From JAHEDH01 sp963753285 (lineage in GTDB: Bacteria; Actinomycetota; Acidimicrobiia; Spongiisociales; ZC4RG35), in contig CAVWBT010000003.1 of assembly GCA_963753285.1 (NCBI GenBank), positions 62,001 through 126,000 on the forward strand: a stretch of 64,000 bases of DNA, given 5' to 3'. Shown piece after piece: positions 57,289 to 64,000 of the stretch. The notes beneath the pieces were generated by a model. That model had not been told where the DNA came from. It was given only the letters and a program-made list of their open reading frames with translations, and ran no database searches. A program made the translations under genes and the position numbers. Within the stretch, counting starts at the first letter, position 1. Each line of letters begins with the position of its first letter.

Positions 57289-58253
57289 CGGCGATCCCTC
57301 ACCTTCGTCTTGGCCGGTTTCACCGGTGTCACGAAACCCGGCGGCTTCACCGCCAGCACCGAGCAGCGCACCGACCGGAGGATCGTCTCTGCGGTGTTCC
57401 CGATGATCAGACCACTGATCCCGGTCCTCGCCACAGTGCCCATCACGATGAGGCCGACACCGAGTGCCTCCGCCAATCTCGGCAGCACTTCACCGGTGTG
57501 GCCCCCAACGAGATGCACCTCGGCTCCGATCTCGGCGACCGGGTGCCGGTCGAGCAGCGCATCGAGCTGTTCACGATGCACCTCCTCAGTCGTCGCCGCC
57601 ATCACGTTCACGATGTCGCCTGAAATGCCCAGGAACGGCGACGACCGCAGTGTGGACTCGCCTTCCAGCTCCCAGGCGTGCCCGACGTGCAAGTCACCGC
57701 CGTCCAGCCGCGCCATCGAAACGGCCAACTCCAACACGAGGTCGTTCAGACTGTCGCGCACCGGATCCTCACGGTCCGGATCGACCAGAGCCAGGATTCG
57801 GAGCCTGTCGCTGGCGGGCGGACGCATCACCCACACTGGTACCGGGCACTTCCGCAACAGATGCATCACTGCGCTCGAGAATTCCGGCGTCGCCCACGGC
57901 TCGACCTCCCGGCCGCCCACGACCACAAGATCGTTGTCGTGGTCCAGCACGTGCCGGATCACCTCGATGAACGGCTCACCCACCAGCACCTTCACCTCGG
58001 TGTCCACTCCGGGCGGAGTGTTCTGCGCGAGTTGCCGGAGCGTCTCCTCTCGGTGTCTGATCAGCTCGGCCTGTAGGTCGACCGTCCGTCCCTCCACGGT
58101 TGCGAACCGAGCGGTCCGGGGGAGAGGCTCCATGACGTCGATCACCGTCAGCTGCGCACGATTGCGACTCGCGAGCTTGACGGCGGCACCCAGCGTGACC
58201 GGTTCGAGATGCCCCGGAGAGGCGGAAACGAGGATGTTCCGGAAACGATCCAT
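57285..58253 (-). CDS. tandem universal stress protein (UspE-like)
   Basis: A 322-residue protein with two Usp domains. The first starts RFRNILVSASPGHLEPVTLG; the second ends with the ATP-loop VMGTVARTGISGLIIGNTAE. The first domain lacks the full glycine loop (VVGGREVEPWATPEFSSAV). The start ATG overlaps the stop of the DksA-like gene, and its stop overlaps the P-type ATPase start, so the three are one operon. Likely role is adaptation to stress. Confidence 0.9.
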   Translation of the reverse strand: MDRFRNILVSASPGHLEPVTLGAAVKLASRNRAQLTVIDVMEPLPRTARFATVEGRTVDLQAELIRHREETLRQLAQNTPPGVDTEVKVLVGEPFIEVIRHVLDHDNDLVVVGGREVEPWATPEFSSAVMHLLRKCPVPVWVMRPPASDRLRILALVDPDREDPVRDSLNDLVLELAVSMARLDGGDLHVGHAWELEGESTLRSSPFLGISGDIVNVMAATTEEVHREQLDALLDRHPVAEIGAEVHLVGGHTGEVLPRLAEALGVGLIVMGTVARTGISGLIIGNTAETILRSVRCSVLAVKPPGFVTPVKPAKTKVRDRR

Positions 58254-58693
58254 CACTCCCCCCGTCCTGAGGCGCCACGGCCATCAGACGCGACGCAGAC
58301 ACCGCACATCTCGGTTGCCGGCAGTACATCGAGGCGCTCGCCACCGATCTCCGAGCCGCAGAATCGACACAGCCCGAAGGCGCCCATCTCGATCCGGGCA
58401 AGCGCCGCCACGACGGCTGCAAGCCGCATTTCGATCGCATCCGCCTGGAGCGCCACTTCGTCGTCGGTGACATCATGAGGCTCACACTCGGCACGATCGA
58501 TCGCCGCCGCCCTGAGGCGGCCCAGAAGATCCTGCAGCCGAGAGCGTTCCTCGGTCAACCGCGAGTGGTACCTCCGATCAGACCCGGAGTCCACCTTCAC
58601 CTGACCTGCCGGGTCGAACGAAGACCCGAAGCTCTCGCTCTTCGGTTCTGGTGCAGCACCGAAGATGCTGTTGAGACGAATAAGGGGGATCAC
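58253..58693 (-). CDS. TraR/DksA family zinc-finger protein
   Basis: A 146-residue protein. The C-terminal zinc finger is GLCRFCGSEIGGERLDVLPA with EMCGVC, four Cys at C-x2-C...C-x2-C. The preceding part is a charged coiled coil (EERSRLQDLLGRLRAAAIDR). DksA/TraR proteins bind RNA polymerase in its secondary channel; here the coiled-coil tip is not the standard DksA one. The start is GTG 58693, and no better start is seen. First gene of the Usp/ATPase operon. Confidence 0.8.
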   Translation of the reverse strand: MIPLIRLNSIFGAAPEPKSESFGSSFDPAGQVKVDSGSDRRYHSRLTEERSRLQDLLGRLRAAAIDRAECEPHDVTDDEVALQADAIEMRLAAVVAALARIEMGAFGLCRFCGSEIGGERLDVLPATEMCGVCVASDGRGASGRGE

Positions 58694-58841
58694 TTCGCAC
58701 TCCTGACCTTCGTCGACTTGATTCGCCGGTACGAAGGTCTCTCCCGCCCGAAGGCCAGCGTGCCGGGCCGGTCGGCCGTGTTGGCGGCCACGCTGAGATG
58801 GGATACTCCCCTTGGTATGCGCCGAACATATCAGGACGGAG

Positions 58842-58979
58842 ATGACGTGTCTACAGGATTTGGCAAGATCTCAACAGCGCACTGGGTTCAGCGTCCAGGC
58901 GGAGGTCATCATCGACGACGAGGTCTGGAATCTCGAGGAAGACGTGTGGGAACCGTTCCCAGTGGCCCCACTGCGGTGA
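58842..58979 (+). CDS. small acidic protein, 45 residues
   Basis: MTCLQDLARSQQRTGFSVQA is followed by an acidic, Trp-containing end (IIDDEVWNLEEDVWEPFPVA). AGGACGGAG lies directly upstream of the ATG. The composition is coding-like while other frames here are Arg-rich. It is divergent from the stress operon. Function unknown. Confidence 0.5.
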   Translation: MTCLQDLARSQQRTGFSVQAEVIIDDEVWNLEEDVWEPFPVAPLR

Positions 58980-59093
58980 CCGCTCCTGGCGCAAGGCAAC
59001 GGCCACATCACCGGCGATGGTCTGGCCGTCAACTTCGCTCGAGGTGAACGCCGAACTCGCGGGTGTCCCTCGACGTCGATCTACCGAAGCAGC

Positions 59094-59369
59094 GTGGCCG
59101 AAATGACCGCCGCGTCCCGGCAAGGTGTGCGGACGAGGGTTCGCCAAGAAGAGCTCGCTTCCCAAGCGCGGTGGATCGACGACTGCAGAGACATCCTCGA
59201 AGCCGCGCCCACCATCGAACTCGGAGGCGAAGAGCCCGCCGCGGCAGAGGACATCGACCTCCATACCACGTACCGGCAGGCGACCATCTCGCACGTGCGA
59301 ACCGCTCTCGGCGATACGTGGCGATCGTGTACCGGATCTGGCGATCGTCGAAGATGCCGGTTCGAGTAA
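59094..59369 (+). CDS. hypothetical protein, about 91 residues
   Basis: From GTG 59094 (or ATG 59103) the product is charged and helical (RVRQEELASQARWIDDCRDI; GEEPAAAEDIDLHTTYRQAT). The last 20 residues look less coding-like, and a neighbouring frame gives YVAIVYRIWRSSKMPVRVIL, so a frameshift near 59310 is possible. No ribosome site is seen. The opposite strand also has an open frame of 192 codons, which I consider a shadow. Confidence 0.4.
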   Translation: MAEMTAASRQGVRTRVRQEELASQARWIDDCRDILEAAPTIELGGEEPAAAEDIDLHTTYRQATISHVRTALGDTWRSCTGSGDRRRCRFE

Positions 59370-59498
59370 TCCTGAGGTGATCTGTGGCCGGCCTGGACAG
59401 ACAGGTTGTGTTCCACCGATCTCGCCCAACCTTCCATGTGACCGCCGCTAGCTTCGACTCAGCGAGAGCGGACCCCGAAGCGAGGCAGGACCAGAATC

Positions 59499-59759
59499 AT
59501 GGATGGTGAGCAGTCGAGTGCGGACCGGGAACGCGAAGAGCGCAAAGCCGAGCACGCCCGGCACGAAGAAGAGCGCAAGGCTGAGCATGCCCGGCACGAA
59601 GAGGAACGCCTGATCGAGCATTCTCGGCACGAGGGGGAGCGACATGCCGAGGAGGAACGGAAGACCTCCGAGGAACCTGCCCGGCGCGAACGGGCCGAGC
59701 GTGAAACGGCCGAACGGGAACTGCGCCACGCCCGGGAGCAGCGAGATCGCGATCGCTGA
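59499..59759 (+). CDS. highly charged 11-residue-repeat coiled-coil protein
   Basis: An 86-residue protein built on the repeat ERKAEHARHEE (two perfect copies, then ERLIEHSRHEG and ERHAEEERK). An 11-residue period is the hendecad of near-straight coiled coils. The whole protein is Glu/Arg/His-rich without hydrophobic positions, so it may be a single charged helix. An AGGA-like ribosome site lies before the ATG. The complement is hydrophobic and open but unlikely to be real. Confidence 0.55.
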   Translation: MDGEQSSADREREERKAEHARHEEERKAEHARHEEERLIEHSRHEGERHAEEERKTSEEPARRERAERETAERELRHAREQRDRDR

Positions 59760-60051
59760 CGTTCATGACGTTTTGGAGCTGGCTGGCCGCCTCCAGGATC
59801 GCCGAGAGGTGTTCCATCCGGTCTAGCTGGTTCCGACACGCTGGTCCCGCCGGCGTGAACCCCGGTTCCTGATCACGTCGTCGCGACTCGACGACGACAT
59901 GATCCACACCCGTTCGGGTCATCCGTGTGGTCTCCTTGGTGGGTTCCTCGCACATGGCGTCGGAGTGCCCGGTCACCTATTGGCGGATCACGAACGGCAC
60001 ACCGCCCGGGTTCCGACGGACCGCAAACACATGCTCACCGGCTGAGCGACG
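59760..60051. other. 292-bp spacer without a supported gene
   Basis: Short open frames exist on both strands; the minus-strand one begins near 59919 with MTRTGVDHVVVESRRRDQEP and runs into the antisense of the charged-repeat gene. None has a good ribosome site. I see no clear terminator or repeat. Confidence 0.4.
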
Positions 60052-61167
60052 TCAGCGGGCGAACCGGGTGTGGTCGAGTTCGGGGTCGTCCCAGGTGCCG
60101 TCCGCAACGAGCTTGGAGGCGAGTGCAGCCACGGCGTCGGCGCTCTTCGCCATCCGGCCGTTGCCGCCGGTGACGACGAACAGCCCCGGCTCGATCTCGT
60201 CGATGATCGGCAAGCCGGTGGACGTGCGCGTGTAGATGCAGGGCCTCGACCGGGTCGGACCGAACGTCAGAGTCGGGAACAGCTCCCGCAGCGCCGACGA
60301 CATCGCCGGCAGACGTTCCTCGTGAGCGGCTCCGCCCATCCAACCTGCCACATCCTCCGCGGTGTCGAGGATGATGGTCTCAGGCAGCTCGGCGCCGAAC
60401 TTGATACTCCAGCCGGTGGCTCCCCTGATGGGCGGCGTCAGATACCCCTCGACGATCGAGTCCGAGCTGAGACGCCCGATGCACGGAAGGCCCGCAAGCG
60501 CTTCACCATCAGATGCCGAGAGATGTGCGTCGATCACGACCTCTCCGGTCACATCGAGCCCGACGTCGACGAGGCCTCGACTGCCCGCCCCTGCTGCGAC
60601 CACGACCCGATCGACGGTCACCGACTCGCCGTCAGACAGGCGGATCGTCCACCGGCCGCCGGTCGACTCGACTGCCCTGGCGACTCGACCGTCGGAGACG
60701 GCGCCGCTTCTCTCGGCCAGCACGCGATGGGCGCGAGCCATGTCCCTCGGGGCGATGTAGCCGGCGCCGCCCCGTTCCAACAGGGTCTCGTCGCCGGTGA
60801 GTGCAGCGATCCCCTCCCATCCGCCCAGACCGGAGCCGTGCTCGACCGCGAGCATCGACCTCACCGGGTCGAGTTCGGCGAGGGGCCCAGCGGACCGGGC
60901 AGACCACACCACCCCAACCGGATGATGAAACCGGACGCCGGACCGAGACTCGATGTCCGGATATCCGGAGATCGCACGGGCGGCCAGCGTCGCCCACGTG
61001 GGCGAGGCGTCGAGGATGCGGGTGATGCGGCCGGAGTCGTCGTGGCTGGAGTACGGGGGCCCGGCCGACGGCCCGAAACAGATCGGCTCGAGCCCGGTCT
61101 CGGCCAGCCTGCGGCTGAGCGCCAAGCCCACGAGCCCTGCTCCGACCACGGCGATCTGCCGGCTCAC
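60052..61167 (-). CDS. FAD-dependent oxidoreductase (DAO family)
   Basis: A 371-residue protein. IAVVGAGLVGLALSRRLAET is the FAD-binding dinucleotide fold at the very start. VDRVVVAAGAGSRGLVDVGL and the late LFVVTGGNGRMAKSADAV are typical of D-amino-acid oxidase/glycine oxidase relatives. The substrate is unknown. The GTG start overlaps the stop of the preceding gene (GTGA), and it is the last gene of a four-gene operon. Confidence 0.85.
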   Translation of the reverse strand: MSRQIAVVGAGLVGLALSRRLAETGLEPICFGPSAGPPYSSHDDSGRITRILDASPTWATLAARAISGYPDIESRSGVRFHHPVGVVWSARSAGPLAELDPVRSMLAVEHGSGLGGWEGIAALTGDETLLERGGAGYIAPRDMARAHRVLAERSGAVSDGRVARAVESTGGRWTIRLSDGESVTVDRVVVAAGAGSRGLVDVGLDVTGEVVIDAHLSASDGEALAGLPCIGRLSSDSIVEGYLTPPIRGATGWSIKFGAELPETIILDTAEDVAGWMGGAAHEERLPAMSSALRELFPTLTFGPTRSRPCIYTRTSTGLPIIDEIEPGLFVVTGGNGRMAKSADAVAALASKLVADGTWDDPELDHTRFAR

Positions 61168-61622
61168 TCCTGCTGCTCCACGGCGCGCTCGACTCGGGCG
61201 AGCGAGACCGCCATCGGGAGCCCGAAGCCTCGATTGCGGCGCTTCGCCAGCTTCGCCCAAGCCCTGACGGCGCGTCGGACCTCCGGCGACGCATTGAACC
61301 GCCCGCCGGCCGTCCGCTCAGCGCCCATGACGGCGTCCGGTTCGAGGCTGGCCGAGAACTTCGGGGCCACGTCGGCCTCGACCAGGTCGATCACCGATCG
61401 ATAGGCGCGTCCCTCCCGGGGATGATGCTCGGCGAGCCAGGTCGCGGCGTTCCCGACCCGCACCCGGAAACCGCCGACGGTGGTGGCAAGAACGGAGAGA
61501 CTGACCGGATCGTTGCCGCTGCGCCTCGCCGCCCGGAACGGGGCGTCGGCGAGGCCGGCGATCGCCTCGGCCGACTCGACGAACCGAGCCTTCCTGATCT
61601 CACGCCGCGTGGCACGACTCAT
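61164..61622 (-). CDS. hypothetical basic protein, 152 residues
   Basis: A basic, mostly helical protein (MSRATRREIRKARFVESAEA at the start; AWAKLAKRRNRGFG near the end). The middle has beta-like FRVRVGNAATWLAEHH. No known motif, signal or membrane segment. It is translationally coupled on both sides: its ATG overlaps the DinB-like stop and its stop overlaps the oxidoreductase start. Function unknown. Confidence 0.7.
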   Translation of the reverse strand: MSRATRREIRKARFVESAEAIAGLADAPFRAARRSGNDPVSLSVLATTVGGFRVRVGNAATWLAEHHPREGRAYRSVIDLVEADVAPKFSASLEPDAVMGAERTAGGRFNASPEVRRAVRAWAKLAKRRNRGFGLPMAVSLARVERAVEQQE

Positions 61623-62104
61623 TCCAACGAACCGGTGCGCCGCCACGCCGCCACTGCGGCGTTCATCTGCTCGATGTGGTCGCTGACGTGGTCGGTGTAC
61701 GTGCGCAGCCAGTCTTCCATCGTCCACGGGCCGCGTTCGGAGTGGGTCACCGTGTGTTCCCAGACGGCCTCGTCGAGACCGGCCAGGACCGGAAGTGTCA
61801 GCGCGCGCAACCGCGCCATGAGCTCGATGGCGACGTCGGGGTCTTGACTGTGATAGTCGAGACGCGATGCCCACGCGTCCTGTTCGTACCCGGAAACCGT
61901 TGCGCCCGGCTCGGCGACCAGTTTCCGGAAACGGATGTATCCGTTGACATCGGCATCCGCGAGATGGATGACGAGTTCGTGCGGGCTCCACTCTCCAGGT
62001 GCGGGCCGATGACGACGAGCCTCGTCGGGGACTCGCTGCCAGGCGCCGCTCACGACCGCTGCTCCCCCGGCGAACGCAGCGATCAGGGCTCCCCGATCAC
62101 TCAT
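61619..62104 (-). CDS. DinB superfamily protein
   Basis: A 161-residue four-helix protein. Metal-ligand His residues lie in WSPHELVIHLADADVNGYIR near residue 45 and in YTDHVSDHIEQMNAAVAA near residue 142, the DinB/YfiT pattern. Such proteins can be thiol-dependent transferases; the role here is unknown. Its start overlaps the stop of the PEP mutase-like gene by eight bases. Confidence 0.83.
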   Translation of the reverse strand: MSDRGALIAAFAGGAAVVSGAWQRVPDEARRHRPAPGEWSPHELVIHLADADVNGYIRFRKLVAEPGATVSGYEQDAWASRLDYHSQDPDVAIELMARLRALTLPVLAGLDEAVWEHTVTHSERGPWTMEDWLRTYTDHVSDHIEQMNAAVAAWRRTGSLE

Positions 62105-62843
62105 CGTGAGTCCTCACGCCAGGGAGCAAACGGGACGCCGACTCCTCCATCGCCGCGTACGCGCCTCGCATCAGCGCCCCTCCGGTCGAGACACGTCGGA
62201 CCCCCAGACCGGCCAACTCGTCGACGCCGGGACCATCGGGCCACAACAGGACATTGACCGGACAGTCGAGTTCGCCGACCACCCGCTCGATGTCGGGGGC
62301 CTCGTGCAGGCCGGGTGCATACACGACGTCGGCGCCGGCTTCGCGATATCGCACGAGCCGCTCGATCACCTCGTCGAGATCGGCATCGGTGTACAGGAAG
62401 GCTTCCGCTCGGGCCGTCAGGACCAGACCGGAAGCCGTTGCGGCTTCGGCGGCGGCACCCACCCTCGCAACCGCCCGCTCCAGCGGATCGATGCTCTGGG
62501 TGTCCGGCCGGTAGTCCTCGATCGAACAACCGGCTGCACCCGTATCGGCGATCGCCTCCACCATCGCACCCAACGCAGAGAGGTCCTCGGTGAACAGTCG
62601 CTCGGAGTCGATGTTCAGCGGGACGGACACCGCCGACGCCATCTGGGCGGCGTGCTCGAGCATCTCCTCCGCCGTGATCTGCTGATCCTCTCTCCCGAAT
62701 GACTCGGCGTGGCCGGAACTCGTCGTCGCCAGCGCCGGGAACCCCATCGACTCGAGACGGCGGGCGGACCCTCGATCCCACGGGTTGGGCATCACGAAAC
62801 ATCCTGCAGCGTGCAGTTGGCGGAAGCGCGCGATTCGGTCCAT
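62097..62843 (-). CDS. isocitrate lyase / PEP mutase family protein
   Basis: A 248-residue TIM-barrel enzyme. FVMPNPWDRGSARRLESMGF, TTSSGHAESFGRED, LNIDSERLF (variant of the usual DxDxG), AAGCSIEDY with the metal-binding Glu/Asp, and VLTARAEAFLY match the oxaloacetate decarboxylase-like branch. It probably cleaves or forms C-C bonds in 2-oxo acids. GAGGAG lies 5 bases before the ATG. First gene of the operon to 60052. Confidence 0.85.
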   Translation of the reverse strand: MDRIARFRQLHAAGCFVMPNPWDRGSARRLESMGFPALATTSSGHAESFGREDQQITAEEMLEHAAQMASAVSVPLNIDSERLFTEDLSALGAMVEAIADTGAAGCSIEDYRPDTQSIDPLERAVARVGAAAEAATASGLVLTARAEAFLYTDADLDEVIERLVRYREAGADVVYAPGLHEAPDIERVVGELDCPVNVLLWPDGPGVDELAGLGVRRVSTGGALMRGAYAAMEESASRLLPGVRTHDE

Positions 62844-62872
62844 GAGCTCTCCTCGGTGCCCGGAGCCAGACG

Positions 62873-63463
62873 CTACCCCGTACTCCGTTCGAAGAAGCGC
62901 CCGAGCTCGACCAACGTCTCTTGGAACTCCTCGTCGTGCCCCTGCGAAACGGTGTGTGCGACCTCGTGAGCGATGATCCACACGGTGGCGGGACGGTCGA
63001 TCTGGATCAGGCGCTCGGCGGGCACGTACCTGCCTCCGAGGTCGCCGGGCAGATCGTCGACGACCTGGGCGGTGACCGACGGACCGCCGACGACATCGAT
63101 CATGGCGTCGACGAACGACTGGACGTCGGCGTCGGGAACGATGATCGACGACATCTCCGCCATCGTGCGCCCCAGACCGGCATCGACGACGTACCGCTCT
63201 ACGACGCAGTAGTCGAACCGGCAGACCTCGAGCCCGTTGTCGGCGACCTGCGGGCTCCGGGCGTCGATCAGGTTGAAGAGCGGAATCGCCAGCATCGACA
63301 ACGCAGCCAGGATCCCGACGACGCGCCACGAGGTCGGAAGGGATCGACTCGAGATCGGGTCCTCGCCGATCGGCTCCCAGTCGTCGATCTCCCAGTCGTC
63401 CTGGTCGTCCCAGGCATCGACTTCGGGGTCGAGTTCGTCGGAATCGTCGAAGTTCACACCCAC
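62873..63463 (-). CDS. membrane-anchored zinc-protease-like protein
   Basis: About 196 residues. An acidic N-terminal part (DPEVDAWDDQDDWEIDDWEP) is cytoplasmic; one membrane segment (VVGILAALSMLAIPLFNLI) follows. The outer domain has two Cys in VCRFDYCVVE and the zinc-type motif IIAHEVAHTVSQGHDEEF. I placed the start at GTG 63463 because a GTG at 63523 would leave only 5 bp to the divergent gene; that longer form (216 residues) is still possible. Protease activity is inferred. Confidence 0.65.
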   Translation of the reverse strand: MGVNFDDSDELDPEVDAWDDQDDWEIDDWEPIGEDPISSRSLPTSWRVVGILAALSMLAIPLFNLIDARSPQVADNGLEVCRFDYCVVERYVVDAGLGRTMAEMSSIIVPDADVQSFVDAMIDVVGGPSVTAQVVDDLPGDLGGRYVPAERLIQIDRPATVWIIAHEVAHTVSQGHDEEFQETLVELGRFFERSTG

Positions 63464-63528
63464 ATGATCGTCGAACCCGCCGCCTGTGAGAGGTCGACCC
63501 AGCCGAATCTGTCTGGTAGACACAGACC

Positions 63529-64000
63529 ATGACCGGACCGAGACTGCACGTGATCGCCGTGGCGGTGATGCTCCTCGTGCTCACCACGGCGCTGCCGGCG
63601 ACGGCGACCGCACCGACGGATCGAGCGAGCTGCCCACCGGACATCCCGCGAGCCGGCTACTCCGACGTCTACCCGCTCTCGCCCCACGCCTTCGACATCG
63701 ACTGCCTCGCCTGGCGGTCCATCATCGACGGTGACGGAACGTTCGGTCCCGGCGAGCCACTGGCCCGATGGGAGATGGCCGTGTGGCTGGACCTCGCACT
63801 CCGATGGGTGCAGGATCGCTATGGGTTCGTCCCGAGTCCGTTCACGGACACGAACGGGCTCGCCGCCGCCGAGAGCATCGGAGCGATCAGCCAGGTCGAT
63901 GTCACTCGGGGCGTCGGCGACGACCGATTCGACCCGTACGGTGCCGTGCCTCGCTGGCAGATGGCACTGTTTCTCACGCGGGCGTTCGAGGCGGCCGGCA
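63529..64000 (+). CDS. secreted S-layer-homology (SLH) domain protein (partial)
   Basis: The visible 157 residues start MTGPRLHVIAVAVMLLVLTT with a signal peptide ending near ALPATATA. Two SLH-like modules follow: GYSDVYPLSPHAFDIDCLAW with GDGTFGPGEPLARWEMAVWL, and PFTDTNGLAAAESIGAISQV with DDRFDPYGAVPRWQMALFL. SLH modules tether proteins to the cell wall. The gene runs off the right edge, so its catalytic part is not seen. It is divergent from the membrane protease-like gene. Confidence 0.8.
   Translation, partial: MTGPRLHVIAVAVMLLVLTTALPATATAPTDRASCPPDIPRAGYSDVYPLSPHAFDIDCLAWRSIIDGDGTFGPGEPLARWEMAVWLDLALRWVQDRYGFVPSPFTDTNGLAAAESIGAISQVDVTRGVGDDRFDPYGAVPRWQMALFLTRAFEAAG

Noticed and set aside
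58851..59429. 192-codon minus-strand frame
   Set aside because: It overlaps two plus-strand small genes, is Arg/Ser/Gly-rich and shows no domain; I take it as a shadow.

Overview
The window is high-GC bacterial DNA of actinobacterial type, most likely from the class Acidimicrobiia or a relative; the class is my inference from gene content, not from a marker gene. The signs are frequent GTG starts, a dnaK-grpE-dnaJ-hspR operon, a DUF222/HNH nuclease gene with an actinobacterial SOS box over its start, a TadE/TadG pilin cluster and a YgjP-type protease. I found no rRNA, tRNA, CRISPR array, insertion sequence or prophage. It reads as an ordinary chromosomal stretch with about 75 genes.

Layout: 0-5 kb holds a divergent TetR/quinone-reductase pair with two palindromic operators, a DUF2589 remnant with two unknown genes, an SOS-controlled HNH nuclease and small proteins. 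5-10 kb holds a hot-dog thioesterase, a second TetR gene with tandem operators facing an SRPBCC gene, a threonine-aldolase-like enzyme, a YgjP protease and a DUF1295 protein. 10-18 kb holds DinB/DUF664, an acyltransferase-3 membrane protein, Lon, a Thr-linker lipoprotein and CorA. 18-22 kb is the Hsp70 operon with its repressor HspR, followed by Tad pilus-type genes to 24 kb. 25-30 kb holds kynureninase, a zinc alcohol dehydrogenase, a gamma-glutamylcyclotransferase-like gene and typA. 30-33 kb is a disrupted pair: an alpha-oxoamine synthase and a membrane histidine kinase. 33-44 kb holds HrpB, a DEAD-box helicase, a DUF885 peptidase, a dehydrogenase, YjbQ and two serine hydrolases. 44-54 kb holds a Tat-exported amidase, a cyclic-nucleotide-binding protein, an aldo/keto reductase, a P-loop-less ATPase-like protein, a metallo-beta-lactamase-fold protein, an AhpD-like gene with an in-frame UGA and a CNNM/CBS transporter. 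54-59 kb is a stress island (Usp, P-type ATPase, Usp, DksA-like). 60-64 kb is an overlapping four-gene operon, a membrane zinc-protease-like gene and the start of an S-layer-homology protein.

Three things stand out. First, the AhpD-like gene at 51409-52395 has TGA exactly where the second cysteine of the CxxC active site belongs and stays open for 119 more conserved-looking codons, so it is a candidate selenoprotein. Second, five gene-to-gene spacers consist largely of tandem repeats whose unit is always 7 bp although the word differs from site to site. Third, many conserved genes, including lon and typA, carry single-base frameshifts. About half of all shifts seen lie in the oxoamine synthase/kinase pair, so that pair may be truly decaying while the rest may be sequence errors.
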